Assembly (NCBI RefSeq): GCF_017798165.1
Contig: NZ_CP059068.1
Span: forward strand, 3,472,001-3,536,000
DNA from: Rhodoferax sp. AJA081-3
Lineage (GTDB): Bacteria; Pseudomonadota; Gammaproteobacteria; Burkholderiales; Burkholderiaceae_C
Direction: 5' to 3'
DNA: 64,000 bases
Shown: positions 19,109 to 29,174 of the stretch, in pieces
Layout: each line of letters begins with the position of its first letter
Position numbering within the stretch: the stretch's first letter is position 1
Notes under the pieces: generated by a model
Databases searched by the model: none
Told to the model about the DNA's origin: nothing
The model's input: only the letters and a program-made list of their open reading frames with translations
Translations under genes and position numbers: made by a program

Positions 19109-20254
19109 TTATGTTCCTTTCGCGTTCGATGCGGCAGAAGCTGCGGCCGTGGGCGGTTTGGCCGTCACCAGTTCGGCGGTCTGGCCCTCCTTGAAGCTGG
19201 AGCTGGGGTTGCGCAAGATGATGTCGCCCTCGCTCAAGCCGCTGCGCACTTCGTAGTTGCCGGTGCGGGGGTCGCGGGTGCCCAACGTCAGGTCCACCTG
19301 ACTCAGGGTGTTGTTCTTGACGCGCCAGACCGATGACTTGTCACCGGCCTTGACCAGCACCGACTCAGGCAGCGTGAGCGCCTGCACATTGCTGGACTCT
19401 ATGGTGCCCTCGGCATACAGGCCCGACACGCGGGGCTGGGTGGCATCGCTGAAGCTCACCAGCACCTCTACCTGGCGTGTGACGTCATTGGCGCTGGGGT
19501 CTACCCGTGTGACCTTGCCGCGAAATTCCTGACCGGCATACCCGTTGATGCGAAAACCTACCGTCTGGCCCACGCTGACCTGGCTGATCTTGTCGGCCGA
19601 CACCCGCCCGGCAAAGCGCATGCTGGTCGGGTCAATCACCTTGAGCAGCTCTTTGCCGATGGATGCCGTGTCGCCTGCCGAGGCCTTGCGGTCGCTGACC
19701 ACGCCGTCAAACGGCGCGCGCACCACGGTGCGCTCCAGCTGCTGACGGGCCTGGGCTGCACGCGCCTTGGAGGCCGACAATTCGCTTTGTGCGGCATTGC
19801 GGCGCACCTCGGCGTCGTCCAGCGCCTGCAGCGATGTCATGCCCGAAGCGCGCAGGGTCTTGAGGCGCTGCACATTGCGCTCGGCCTGGTCCAGAGCCTG
19901 GGCCGCATTGCGGGCGTTGTCTTCTGCGGAGCGCAGGTTGTCCAGTATGGTGGTCTGGTCCAAACGGATCAGCACGTCACCCTTGCGCACTGCGTCGCCG
20001 TTTTCCTTGAGTACCTGCAGTACCACGGCGGACACCTCGGCCCGCAGATCGGCCTTGCGCTCGGGTTGTATCGATCCCGTGATCACCGGGCCGGAGGCCA
20101 GTGCATTGGCCCGAATGGTCAGAAAGTCTTCCGGCGCAATCACCAGCTTGGGTGGCGCCGCGGCGGCGTCTTTTTTATCGTCTTTGCCAGGGGATTTTCC
20201 ACATGCCGTCAGGCCTGCGGCCAGGGCAACAACGATGAGAAGGGGACGCAGCAT
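19109..20254 (-). CDS. RND efflux periplasmic adaptor lipoprotein
   Basis: The 381-residue membrane-fusion protein has a lipoprotein signal ending LTAC (Cys18). It then has a lipoyl half-motif, an alpha-helical hairpin rich in alanine and glutamine (about residues 95-165), and a beta-barrel domain (VVRAPFDGVVSDRKASAGDTAS). It bridges the RND permease and an outer-membrane channel. ATG 20254 is chosen because it gives a clean signal sequence and follows GGAGAG; an in-frame upstream extension to 20473 looks non-coding. No repressor gene is adjacent. Confidence 0.92.
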   Translation of the reverse strand: MLRPLLIVVALAAGLTACGKSPGKDDKKDAAAAPPKLVIAPEDFLTIRANALASGPVITGSIQPERKADLRAEVSAVVLQVLKENGDAVRKGDVLIRLDQTTILDNLRSAEDNARNAAQALDQAERNVQRLKTLRASGMTSLQALDDAEVRRNAAQSELSASKARAAQARQQLERTVVRAPFDGVVSDRKASAGDTASIGKELLKVIDPTSMRFAGRVSADKISQVSVGQTVGFRINGYAGQEFRGKVTRVDPSANDVTRQVEVLVSFSDATQPRVSGLYAEGTIESSNVQALTLPESVLVKAGDKSSVWRVKNNTLSQVDLTLGTRDPRTGNYEVRSGLSEGDIILRNPSSSFKEGQTAELVTAKPPTAAASAASNAKGT

Positions 20255-20414
20255 AGAGAACTCTCCGAAAGGGGAAACGGGTAAGGCCACGATTATGGTG
20301 GCAATGGCGGACTGTAAAGAAGGCCACGCTGGCACGCACGCTTTTTGCGACCGGTGGCTGCAAAGCGTGACGATCTGCTGATTTCGCGGGATGGGCGGCG
20401 GGTGCTGAGGCAGC

Positions 20415-20531
20415 GTGCCCGTCTGGTACCTGCTGGCCGACAACGAGGGCCACGGCTTCAAACGCAAGGCCAATGCCGACTTCGAGTTCTACGCCACCGT
20501 GCGTTTTCTGGAAACCACGCTGCTGGAGTGA
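20415..20531 (+). pseudogene. 3' remnant of S9-family (prolyl oligopeptidase-like) peptidase
   Basis: A 38-codon frame ending TGA 20529-20531 reads VPVWYLLADNEGHGF, then NADFEFYATVRFLE. This is the extreme C-terminus of S9 serine peptidases, including the catalytic histidine of EGHGF. The frame is closed by a TGA at 20406 and nothing recognisable of the peptidase lies upstream, where the adaptor gene starts on the other strand. It is the stub left by a deletion. Confidence 0.75.
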
Positions 20532-21485
20532 TTACAAATACTGCACCAGCGCCATGACCAGCGACACGCTGAGCATGGCCAGCACGGCCGATACCGCCAC
20601 ACCGGCGGTCACCAGGTCTTCGGCCACGTTGTAACGCTGCGAGAAGATAAACACATTGGCACCAATGGGCAGCGATGCGGTGACCACCATCACGGTCAGC
20701 GGCAGGCCGTGCAAGCCCATGGCCAGACCCACCCCTGCCACCAGGGCCGGTAGCAGCAGGTTTTTCAGTAAGGCCAGGCCAAAGGCGCCTTTGATCTCAT
20801 GGCCTATGCGGGCGCTGGCCAGTGTGGCCCCCACCAGCAATAGCGACATGGGGCCCATGGCGATGCCCAGCAATTGCAATGGGCGGTCCAGCACCGTGGG
20901 CATGACCAGATCAGTCTGTGCAAACAGCAGGCCCAGCATGATGGGCAGCGGCACCGGGTGCAAGATGCCGTTGCGCAGGGCGTCCAGCACCGGGCGCCGC
21001 CAGGCGGCCTTGGTCTCCGGCGTCGCGCTGTCCCGCGCGGCCTGGCGTGCCACACCCAGCTCCAGCGCAATGGTGGCCAGGGTCAGCAGTATCAGTGCGT
21101 GCAGTGAGATGATGGTGAACAGTGTCAGCATGCCGGCCTCGCCATAGGCTAGGCCAATCAGCGGAATGCCAATGGCCACCGTGTTGCTGAAGGTGGCTGC
21201 AAGGGCCAGCACGGTGGCGCGCGGTGTGGCGCGGCCCCAGGCCAGCATCAGCCCAAACAGGGCTATGGCGGCCGCAAAGTAGGCCGCCACGGGTTTGAAG
21301 TCCAGCTGGTCCACATGCACCGTGCTCATGGTGCGGAACAGCAGGGCCGGTGTGAGCACCATAAAGACCAGGCGGCTTAAGTCTTTTATGGCCTCAGCCC
21401 GCATCCAATCTGCACGGTACGCTATAAAACCAATAGCAATGAGAAAAATGACCGGCAGCAGGGAAGACAGGACGATGGATTGCAT
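20532..21485 (-). CDS. AEC-family transporter (auxin efflux carrier type)
   Basis: The 317-residue protein has about ten hydrophobic segments, starting LLPVIFLIAIGFIAYRADWM and ending in a long hydrophobic helix (AVLAMLSVSLVMAL). Members export or import small organic acids such as malonate or malate in bacteria; the bacterial substrate here is unknown. ATG 21485 is preferred because homologues start at this hydrophobic helix; the in-frame ATG 102 bases upstream would overlap the divergent radical SAM gene. Its stop lies directly against the S9-peptidase stub. Confidence 0.85.
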   Translation of the reverse strand: MQSIVLSSLLPVIFLIAIGFIAYRADWMRAEAIKDLSRLVFMVLTPALLFRTMSTVHVDQLDFKPVAAYFAAAIALFGLMLAWGRATPRATVLALAATFSNTVAIGIPLIGLAYGEAGMLTLFTIISLHALILLTLATIALELGVARQAARDSATPETKAAWRRPVLDALRNGILHPVPLPIMLGLLFAQTDLVMPTVLDRPLQLLGIAMGPMSLLLVGATLASARIGHEIKGAFGLALLKNLLLPALVAGVGLAMGLHGLPLTVMVVTASLPIGANVFIFSQRYNVAEDLVTAGVAVSAVLAMLSVSLVMALVQYL

Positions 21486-21530
21486 ACCTGATTTTCGCCC
21501 ATGGGCAGGTCGCCGATGAATAATCGGGGC

Positions 21531-23093
21531 ATGCACACTGCCGGCCCTGCCATCGTTCTCTGCACTCTGAATGCCAAGTACATCCATGCCTCACTGGGCC
21601 TGCGGTATTTGCTGGCGAATATGGGAGACCTGGCCGATCAGACCGCGCTGCGCGAGTTCACCATCGCCCGCAAACCCCAGGAACTGGCAGACGAACTGCT
21701 GGCCCTGCAGCCCCTTGTCATTGGTTTTGGGGTGTACATCTGGAATGTGGTCGAGACCACAGCCCTGGTCCGTTTGCTCAAGGCTGCACGGCCAGACATC
21801 AAGATCGTGCTCGGCGGCCCCGAGGTCAGCCACGAGTGGGCCGAGCAGGCCATTGTGCAGTTGTCCGACCACGTCATCACCGGTTGGGGCGACATCAGCT
21901 TTCCCAAGCTGTGCCGTGCACTCCTGCATGGCCCACAGCCACTGATGAAAGTGATAACCGGTGAGCAGCCCGAACTGGACAGCATTGCCCTGCCGTACAC
22001 CCTGTACACCGACGATGACTTGGCGCACCGCCTGTTGTATGTGGAGGCTTCGCGTGGCTGCCCCTTCAAGTGTGAGTTTTGTTTAAGTTCGCTGGACAAG
22101 ACCGCCATCGCCTTCGACTTGGACACTTTTCTGGCCGAGATGGATGCACTGTTCCAACGGGGGGCCCGCAACTTCAAGTTTGTGGACCGCACCTTCAATT
22201 TGAAGGTCGAAACCTCGGCCCGCATCCTGCAGTTTTTTCTGGACCGTATGTGCGACGAGTTGTTCGTGCACTTCGAGGTCATCCCTGACCATCTGCCAGA
22301 CCGGCTCAAGCTGCTGATGGCGCAGTTTCCTCCTGGTGTTCTGCAACTAGAGGTGGGTATCCAAAGCTTCAACCCCGAGGTGCAAAAACGCATCTCGCGC
22401 CGCCAAGACAATGCCAAAACCGAGGCCAACCTGCAATGGCTGGTGCAGCAGTCTCCGGCCCACCTGCACACAGATCTGATCTTTGGGCTGCCGGGCGAGA
22501 CATGGGAGAGTTTTGCCGAAGGCTTTGACCGCCTGTATGCGCTGCGCCCACACGAGATCCAGCTCGGCCTGCTTAAGCGCCTGCGCGGCACACCGATCGC
22601 CCGGCACACACAAGAGCACGGCATGGTCTATGCCACGGAGCCGCCGTATGCGGTGCAGCAAACCGGGGTGGTGGATGCGGAGTCGGTGCAACGCTTCATC
22701 CGCCTGGCGCGCTACTGGGACCTGGTGGCCAACTCCGGGCGCTTCGGGCAGACGCTGGACGTGCTGCTGCAGGGCGACGCCGCAGTTGGGGCCTTTGCTG
22801 CGTTTGCCGCGTGGAGCGACTGGTTGTGGCAGACCACCCACAAGACCCATGGCCTGACACCCGAAGACTTGGTGGACGCGTTGTTTGATTACCTGACCTC
22901 AGCTCGTGGCTTGCCGGTGGAGCACACACGCCAGATGCTGCTGGCCGACTACCAGCGCAGCGGTGCCCATGCCCGCCCACATTGTTTGCGTGACGTGTTA
23001 CCGCGGCCGCTTGCGCCCCAGCACAGCAAACATACCAAGCAGCTGGCGCAGCGCCAGGCCCAACACGGACGTGCCGTGGCACCAACCCATTGA
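21531..23093 (+). CDS. B12-binding domain radical SAM protein
   Basis: About 520 residues. The N-terminal 130 residues form a cobalamin-binding-like Rossmann domain (LCTLNAKYIHASLGLRYLL, VLGGPEVSHEW), and the radical SAM core follows with CPFKCEFC (C-x3-C-x2-C) binding a 4Fe-4S cluster. The C-terminal third resembles DUF4080. Such proteins are thought to act as methyltransferases or other radical enzymes, but this subgroup has no assigned reaction. ATGs at 21501, 21516 and 21531 are in frame; 21531 is nearest the first conserved block. It is divergent from the AEC carrier with a very short gap. Confidence 0.88.
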   Translation: MHTAGPAIVLCTLNAKYIHASLGLRYLLANMGDLADQTALREFTIARKPQELADELLALQPLVIGFGVYIWNVVETTALVRLLKAARPDIKIVLGGPEVSHEWAEQAIVQLSDHVITGWGDISFPKLCRALLHGPQPLMKVITGEQPELDSIALPYTLYTDDDLAHRLLYVEASRGCPFKCEFCLSSLDKTAIAFDLDTFLAEMDALFQRGARNFKFVDRTFNLKVETSARILQFFLDRMCDELFVHFEVIPDHLPDRLKLLMAQFPPGVLQLEVGIQSFNPEVQKRISRRQDNAKTEANLQWLVQQSPAHLHTDLIFGLPGETWESFAEGFDRLYALRPHEIQLGLLKRLRGTPIARHTQEHGMVYATEPPYAVQQTGVVDAESVQRFIRLARYWDLVANSGRFGQTLDVLLQGDAAVGAFAAFAAWSDWLWQTTHKTHGLTPEDLVDALFDYLTSARGLPVEHTRQMLLADYQRSGAHARPHCLRDVLPRPLAPQHSKHTKQLAQRQAQHGRAVAPTH

Positions 23094-23150
23094 GTTTGTC
23101 TGTTTTATAGCGCCTTGACCACAGAAGGGCGCTCGCCCATACTGTTTCGT

Positions 23151-23999
23151 ATGGCAGTTACCCCTTCCCGTTACCTGACCGCCCCCTTGCGGGATTTGGA
23201 CGCGTGGACCCGTTATTTCCGCGATGCACAAATCCCGGTGTTGGCCAAAACTTCGGCCGCCCTGGAGACCCTGCGCGCCGATGAAGACAATGTGGATGCC
23301 AGCATGCTCGGTGCCACCATCGAATGTGATCCGCTGATGTCGCTCAAACTGCTGGCCCATGTGGCAGCGAAGCGCAGGGCCGACACCGCGACGGAGACTG
23401 AAAGCATCACCACCTCACTGGTGATGACCGGCATCTCCCCCTTCTTCCGAAGCTTTGGCCTGCAGCCCACGGTGGAAGACCATTTGCACGACCAGCCCCA
23501 GGCGCTGGAGGGGCTGCGCACCCTGCTGCACCGGGCCGACCGCGCCGCGCAGTTTGCCACTGGCTTTGCTGTGCACCGTGGCGATACCGATGTGGGTGTG
23601 ATACGGCTGGCCGCCTTTTTGCACGACTTTGCCGAGATGCTGATGTGGTGCCACGCCCCCACCTTGCAATTGCGGATTGCGCAGGCCCAGCGTGCCGACC
23701 CCCAACTGCGCAGCGCCACCGTGCAACGCGTGATGCTCAATATCGAGCTGGATGATTTGCGCCAGGCGCTGATGAAGATGTGGCACCTGCCCGAGCTGTT
23801 GGTGCGCATCAGCGATGACCGGCATGCCGACACGGCCATTGTGCGCAACGTGGTGCTGGCCGTGCGCCTGGCACGCCACACCGCACAGAGCTGGGACAAC
23901 TCGGCCCTGCCGGACGATATCGACGATATCGCCAAGCTGCTGAATGTGTCGCCCCCGGTCGCACTGGCTTATGCGCACCGGGTGGACGGCGTTGGCTAG
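23151..23999 (+). CDS. HDOD-domain signalling protein
   Basis: The 282-residue protein contains an HDOD domain, a non-catalytic relative of HD phosphohydrolases: IPVLAKTSAALETL, DPLMSLKLLAHVA near the start and LAAFLHDFAEMLMW in the middle. Proteins of this group act in signal transduction and in regulation of motility, surface attachment and competence, with no known enzymatic activity. ATG 23151 is chosen because the upstream alternative is TTG at 23115. It follows the radical SAM gene on the same strand and may be cotranscribed. Partner unknown. Confidence 0.8.
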   Translation: MAVTPSRYLTAPLRDLDAWTRYFRDAQIPVLAKTSAALETLRADEDNVDASMLGATIECDPLMSLKLLAHVAAKRRADTATETESITTSLVMTGISPFFRSFGLQPTVEDHLHDQPQALEGLRTLLHRADRAAQFATGFAVHRGDTDVGVIRLAAFLHDFAEMLMWCHAPTLQLRIAQAQRADPQLRSATVQRVMLNIELDDLRQALMKMWHLPELLVRISDDRHADTAIVRNVVLAVRLARHTAQSWDNSALPDDIDDIAKLLNVSPPVALAYAHRVDGVG

Positions 24000-25583
24000 T
24001 CAGTCCACCACACCCAGGCGGCGCAGTACCGGCAGCCGCTTGGTCACAAATTCCGCGGCCTGAACTTTCAGTTCGTCGACATTGTCCTGCGCCACATCCA
24101 TGGGTTTTCCGTCCTTGAGCAAGCGCTGGCCCTGTGCCAGCAGGGCGGACCAGGCAAACGCGGCCAGTGCTGCGGGGTCCGGTGTATCCATGGGTGTTTT
24201 TCCCTCCAGCATGGCCAGCAGAAAGAGCTGCTGAAAGCGGCTGAGGGTGACGCCTGCGCCGCTGACCGGGCTGGCCACACAGCTGATGTCGGCATGGTTG
24301 CGCGCCATACCCAGCAGGTGCCGGTTCAGTTTGTCAGTCTGCGGTCTGGCCTTGTGCATGGCCGCTTCGTCTTGCACCGCCACCACATCACCGGTGCCGG
24401 CCAGCAGCATGATGGCCTCAGTCAGTTGGGCAAAACTCACATGGGATTTGCTGGCGTCGGATTGCAGCCGCTGCCACAGTTCACCAATGCTGTGCACTCG
24501 GTGGTCGGCCATGGCCGCCACCACGGGTTCGTAAATGGCGGGGGTCAGCAAGGCTTCGCCCACCGGCGCCTTGACCTTCATTTGTACGTCGGCGGGGGCG
24601 GTTGCCAGCATCACCCGCTGCGCGCACAGGGCCTGGGCCTGGTCAGCCGGTGCCAGCCTCCGAGGGCCCTTGATCCAGTAGTCGCGCCGGAACTGCTGGT
24701 TGACCAGAAAGTCGCGCACGGTTTCGCGGAACATGGCATCGGGCTGCTCTTGCAACAGCGCGTGTTGCGCGGGCGTGAAATTCAGCGCCGGCAAGTGGTC
24801 CAGGTAGTAGGCCGAGCAGGCATAACCCAGCTTGGCACCCGACAACCAGCGCGCCATGCGCGTGAACGACATCGGCTCCCAGTCGTGGTTGAAGTATTCG
24901 TGGGCCAGGTAGTTGCGGTTGGCACTCTGCAGGCGCTTGAGCCGTGCGCCGATCTGCGGGTTGGCCTGCGCATACTGGCAGTTGCTGTCCACCAGGCGTT
25001 CTGCAAAGGCCAGTGCGGCGTCTATACGGCCGGTCATGCCTTTGCCGGGCACCCCCATCACCTGGGCATGTTCGGCCAGCAGGTCGCGCATGGGTGCCAT
25101 GGCTGCCCAGCCGGGCTGGGTGTTGTAGCTGATGTAGAGCACACCGCCCACGCGTAACTTGCGTCGCACAAAATCCACAATCACTGCGCGGTTGGCGTCC
25201 GATATCCAGCTCCAGATGCCATGCACACCGATGAAGCTGAAGTCGGGCAGGTCTGTGCGCTGGCAAAAATCGGCAAAGGCCTCGTCGTAGATGCGCGTGC
25301 CCTGTGCCTCCACACCGCTGACACAGGCCAGCTCCTGCGCAAATGCCGTCTGGGATGGGTTGAAGTCAGTGGCAAACCAGGTATTGCCGGATGCGGCTGC
25401 GTGCACGTTCACGCTGACGCCCTGGCCCATGCCCAGTTCGCAGGCCGGGCCGTCGGACAGTGTGGAAGGTGCCGCCCAACCGGCACTCAGCAGGGCCAGG
25501 CGCGTGCGCAAGGGGTTGAGCTCGGTGTAGTAGCCGTAGGTGTAACCAATGTCCGTGATGTAGCCGTCGTTCCAGTCAGCCAT
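24000..25583 (-). CDS. SAM-dependent methyltransferase with regulatory domain
   Basis: The 527-residue protein has an N-terminal class I methyltransferase fold: YGYYTELNPLRTRLALL, the SAM-binding ACELGMGQGVS, and FSFIGVHGIWSWI. The middle resembles the methyltransferase regulatory domain (about residues 215-300), and the C-terminal third is helical, as in PKMT-type protein methyltransferases of bacteria. Those methylate lysines of surface or other proteins, but the substrate here is unknown. Its stop is directly against the HDOD gene's stop (convergent, no gap). Confidence 0.82.
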   Translation of the reverse strand: MADWNDGYITDIGYTYGYYTELNPLRTRLALLSAGWAAPSTLSDGPACELGMGQGVSVNVHAAASGNTWFATDFNPSQTAFAQELACVSGVEAQGTRIYDEAFADFCQRTDLPDFSFIGVHGIWSWISDANRAVIVDFVRRKLRVGGVLYISYNTQPGWAAMAPMRDLLAEHAQVMGVPGKGMTGRIDAALAFAERLVDSNCQYAQANPQIGARLKRLQSANRNYLAHEYFNHDWEPMSFTRMARWLSGAKLGYACSAYYLDHLPALNFTPAQHALLQEQPDAMFRETVRDFLVNQQFRRDYWIKGPRRLAPADQAQALCAQRVMLATAPADVQMKVKAPVGEALLTPAIYEPVVAAMADHRVHSIGELWQRLQSDASKSHVSFAQLTEAIMLLAGTGDVVAVQDEAAMHKARPQTDKLNRHLLGMARNHADISCVASPVSGAGVTLSRFQQLFLLAMLEGKTPMDTPDPAALAAFAWSALLAQGQRLLKDGKPMDVAQDNVDELKVQAAEFVTKRLPVLRRLGVVD

Positions 25584-25599
25584 GAGGAAACCTTTTTAA

Positions 25600-25682
25600 G
25601 CAAATCCGCGCCGGGCCGCCCCAAGCGGATTTAGCCCCCTTGGGGGGCAGCGCAGTACGCGCAGCGACGAGCGTGGGGGCCA
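25600..25682 (-). repeat. Dispersed GC-rich intergenic repeat, copy A
   Basis: The sequence contains AAATCCGC and GCGGATTT as inverted arms, then the hairpin CCCCCTTGGGGGG, then GCAGCGACGAGCGTGGGGG. A second copy with the same order lies at 38240-38342, which establishes it as a repeat. It sits between the methyltransferase gene and gspF. Elements like this recur in Comamonadaceae genomes; function unknown. Confidence 0.8.
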
Positions 25683-25687
25683 CATGC

Positions 25688-26926
25688 TTAGCGCACCAGT
25701 TGGTTGAGCTGGATGATGGGCAGCAGCACCGCCAGCACAATCAGCATGACAACCAAGCCCATGGCCACAATCAGCAGCGGCTCCAGCAGCGTGGCCAGTT
25801 GCATGGCGCGGCGCTGCACCTCGGTGCTGAGCTGTTTTGCTGCGCGCTCCAGCATCACGGGCAACTGGCCGGTTTGTTCGCCCAGGCGGGCAAACATGCT
25901 CAAGAGGCCGGGGAAACGTTTCTTCTGCGCCATCGCCGAGGCCAGTGGCGCCCCTTCACGCACCAACACCAAGGCGTCCAGCGCGTCGGTGCGCATGGCC
26001 CGGTTGGACAGGGTGTCGGCCGCGGCCTGCAGGGCTTTCAGTATGGGGACACCGGCGGCGGCCAGCATGGACAAGGTGCCGGCAAAACGCGCCGCGTTGT
26101 AACCACGGGACAGCTTGCCCAGAATCGGCAAGGTCAGCCACATGGCATCGAACTTCTCGCGAAATGCGGCGCTAGCCCACGCCAATCTTGAACATCCAGC
26201 TATAAAAATAAGAGCTATGAGCATCAGCCAGCCTTGGTTGCGCACAAAGTTGCCAATGCCCAGCATGATCACTGTCAGCAGGGGCAGCGCACGTTTGCTG
26301 CCGGCAAATACCTCGGCCACCTGTGGCACCACATACCCCAGCAAGAACATCACGATGGTGATGGCCACCAAGGTCACGATGGCGGGGTACAGCGCGGCGC
26401 CTATCAGTTGGGACTTCAGGGCCTGACTTTGCTCCAGGTCGTCAGCCAAGCGCTCCAGCACCAGGCCCAGGTTGCCGCTGTGTTCACCGGCGCCCACCAC
26501 GGCGCAGTAGGTGGGGGCAAATTCGCGCGGGTGTTGGGCCAGCGCGGTGGCGAAGGGTGTGCCGCCATTCACCTCGGCCCTTATGGCGGCCACCAAGTGG
26601 CGCTGGCGTTCGTCGTCTGCCTCTTCCGACAGTGCGGTCAGGGCCCGCTCCAGTGGCAGGCCCGAGGCCACCAGCCCGGCGATCTGGCGTGTCCAGATGG
26701 CCAGTGCCGAGGCGTTGAACACACGTGATGTCCACAACGTGGTGCCTTGTGTGCCACCGCCGGCTGCACCCGCTCCTGCGGCGCCCGGCCCCACCGGCTC
26801 GACCACCATGGGCACCAGCAGTTGGGCACGCAGCATGCCGCGAGCGGCCTTGGCGGTGTCGGCTTCAATCGTGCCCTTGCGGGCACTGCCATTGGCATCG
26901 AGGGCTTCATAGGAATAGGCGGGCAT
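25688..26926 (-). CDS. gspF: Type II secretion inner-membrane platform protein GspF
   Basis: The 412-residue protein has two GspF repeats, each with cytoplasmic helices followed by membrane helices (VTLVAITIVMFLLGYVVPQVAEVF near residue 180, and a C-terminal LLIVAMGLVVMLIVLAVLLPI). It starts MPAYSYEALDANG, the usual GspF opening. It forms the inner-membrane platform contacted by the GspE ATPase. Unlike in most clusters it is separated from gspE by the lipase and foldase genes and a small hypothetical gene. A short AT-rich insert-like tract at 26183-26218 encodes part of a hydrophobic segment. Confidence 0.93.
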   Translation of the reverse strand: MPAYSYEALDANGSARKGTIEADTAKAARGMLRAQLLVPMVVEPVGPGAAGAGAAGGGTQGTTLWTSRVFNASALAIWTRQIAGLVASGLPLERALTALSEEADDERQRHLVAAIRAEVNGGTPFATALAQHPREFAPTYCAVVGAGEHSGNLGLVLERLADDLEQSQALKSQLIGAALYPAIVTLVAITIVMFLLGYVVPQVAEVFAGSKRALPLLTVIMLGIGNFVRNQGWLMLIALIFIAGCSRLAWASAAFREKFDAMWLTLPILGKLSRGYNAARFAGTLSMLAAAGVPILKALQAAADTLSNRAMRTDALDALVLVREGAPLASAMAQKKRFPGLLSMFARLGEQTGQLPVMLERAAKQLSTEVQRRAMQLATLLEPLLIVAMGLVVMLIVLAVLLPIIQLNQLVR

Positions 26927-27058
26927 GGGTTGATGTTAGCGGCTGAGCAGGCCGGGCCCGCGGTTTGGTGTCCCGGTCTGGGTACTGGTGTAAACCCCGA
27001 TCCCGTTTTGGTGCGTCATCCGGGAATACCAGCATGACAGGCGAATTGCTGTGAACTA

Positions 27059-27083
27059 CGATTCATGAATCGCACGATCGTGC
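27059..27083 (+). promoter_or_regulatory. Two adjacent perfect palindromes upstream of lipase
   Basis: CGATTCATGAATCG (27059-27072) and GCACGATCGTGC (27072-27083) are perfect palindromes sharing one base and are followed by TTTTT. They lie in the 295-base region between the divergent gspF and lipase starts, about 140 bases before the lipase GTG. Either could bind a dimeric regulator; the second could also act as a weak stop for upstream transcription. Nothing else in 26927-27221 was identified. Confidence 0.45.
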
Positions 27084-27104
27084 TTTTTGATTCAGACCTG
27101 TTAA

Positions 27105-28154
<1,050 letters not shown>

Positions 28155-28161
28155 AACGGCC

Positions 28162-29136
28162 ATGGCGATGCACCGCACGGCCCGGGTTTGCCTGGGCCTG
28201 CTTTGCCTGGCCCTGCTGGGCGGCGGTTTGTTCGCCTGGTGGCCAGCGGACGAACCCTCAGCCCCACCTGTGGCGGTGATTGGCCCGGTCAGCCGAGCCA
28301 CACCGTTTGTGCGCTCCATGCAGGACACACTGCCTGACGGCAATCTGCAGACCCTGGCGGCTGGGGCAGCATCGGGTGCCAGCGGGCCACTGGCCTATGG
28401 CGAACTCAAGCGCCTGTTTGATTACTACCTGAGCGCGGTCGGCGAGCAAAGCATAGAAACCATCACGCTGCAGATCCGCGGTGAACTGGACCGCAGGCTG
28501 CCACCTGAGCAAGCCAAAAAAGCACAGCGCTTGTTAGGCCTGTACATCGAGTTCAAACGCGAGCTGGTGCGGCTGGAAAGCCAACCGCAGCTCGTCGGGA
28601 ATGGTCTGCAAGCCATACGCGGCCGCTTCAACGCCATGCAGGACGTGCGCGCCAAGTACTTCAGCGCCGAGGAAACCCAGGGTATGTTTGGATTTGAAGA
28701 CGCCTACGACATGGATGCGATTGCGCGCCTGGAGGTCGACCAGAACCCTGCCCTGAACGCGGAACAGAAGAAGCAGCAACTGGCCGCGCTGGATGCGAGC
28801 ATGCCCGAACATCTGCGCAAGGAGCGCGACGCCACCAGCATGGTCGTGCGCCTGGAGCAGCAGGCCCAGGACCTGCGCGCCAAGGGCGGCAGCGAGGACG
28901 ATGTCTACCGCATGCGCGCCAAGGAGTTGGACCCGCAGGCCGCTGCCCGTTTGGCGGATGTAGACCGTGAAGAGGCTGCCTGGAAGAGCCGTATAAGCCG
29001 TTATCTGGAAGAGCGCAGCAAGTTACTGCAGTCCCAGTCCAATGCCAGCGAGTCCGAGCGCCAGGCCAGCCTGGCACAGCTGCAGCAAAACAGCTTTAGC
29101 GAAACCGAACGGCCACGTTTGGTGGCTTACGAATAA
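28162..29136 (+). CDS. lifO: Lipase-specific foldase (Lif)
   Basis: This 324-residue membrane-anchored steric chaperone folds the lipase in the periplasm before type II secretion. An N-terminal membrane anchor (LGLLCLALLGGGLFAWW) is followed by a variable linker, and the Lif signature RLFDYYLSAVGE is present near residue 90. The remainder is charged and helical, forming the arms that embrace the lipase. It begins 7 bases after the lipase stop, so the two are one operon. Start ATG 28162 precedes a clean anchor; ATG 28168 is an alternative. Confidence 0.95.
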   Translation: MAMHRTARVCLGLLCLALLGGGLFAWWPADEPSAPPVAVIGPVSRATPFVRSMQDTLPDGNLQTLAAGAASGASGPLAYGELKRLFDYYLSAVGEQSIETITLQIRGELDRRLPPEQAKKAQRLLGLYIEFKRELVRLESQPQLVGNGLQAIRGRFNAMQDVRAKYFSAEETQGMFGFEDAYDMDAIARLEVDQNPALNAEQKKQQLAALDASMPEHLRKERDATSMVVRLEQQAQDLRAKGGSEDDVYRMRAKELDPQAAARLADVDREEAAWKSRISRYLEERSKLLQSQSNASESERQASLAQLQQNSFSETERPRLVAYE

Positions 29137-29141
29137 AACAC

Positions 29142-29159
29142 CGCTCCGGAGGTGGAGCG
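29142..29159 (+). terminator. GC-rich hairpin between convergent genes
   Basis: CGCTCC and GGAGCG pair across a six-base loop six bases after the foldase stop. There is no T-run, so it may only slow polymerase or protect the 3' end. The right arm resembles the GGAGCGTGGG end of the dispersed repeat found at 25.6 and 38.3 kb. Confidence 0.35.
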
Positions 29160-29174
29160 TGGGCGGCACTATCT

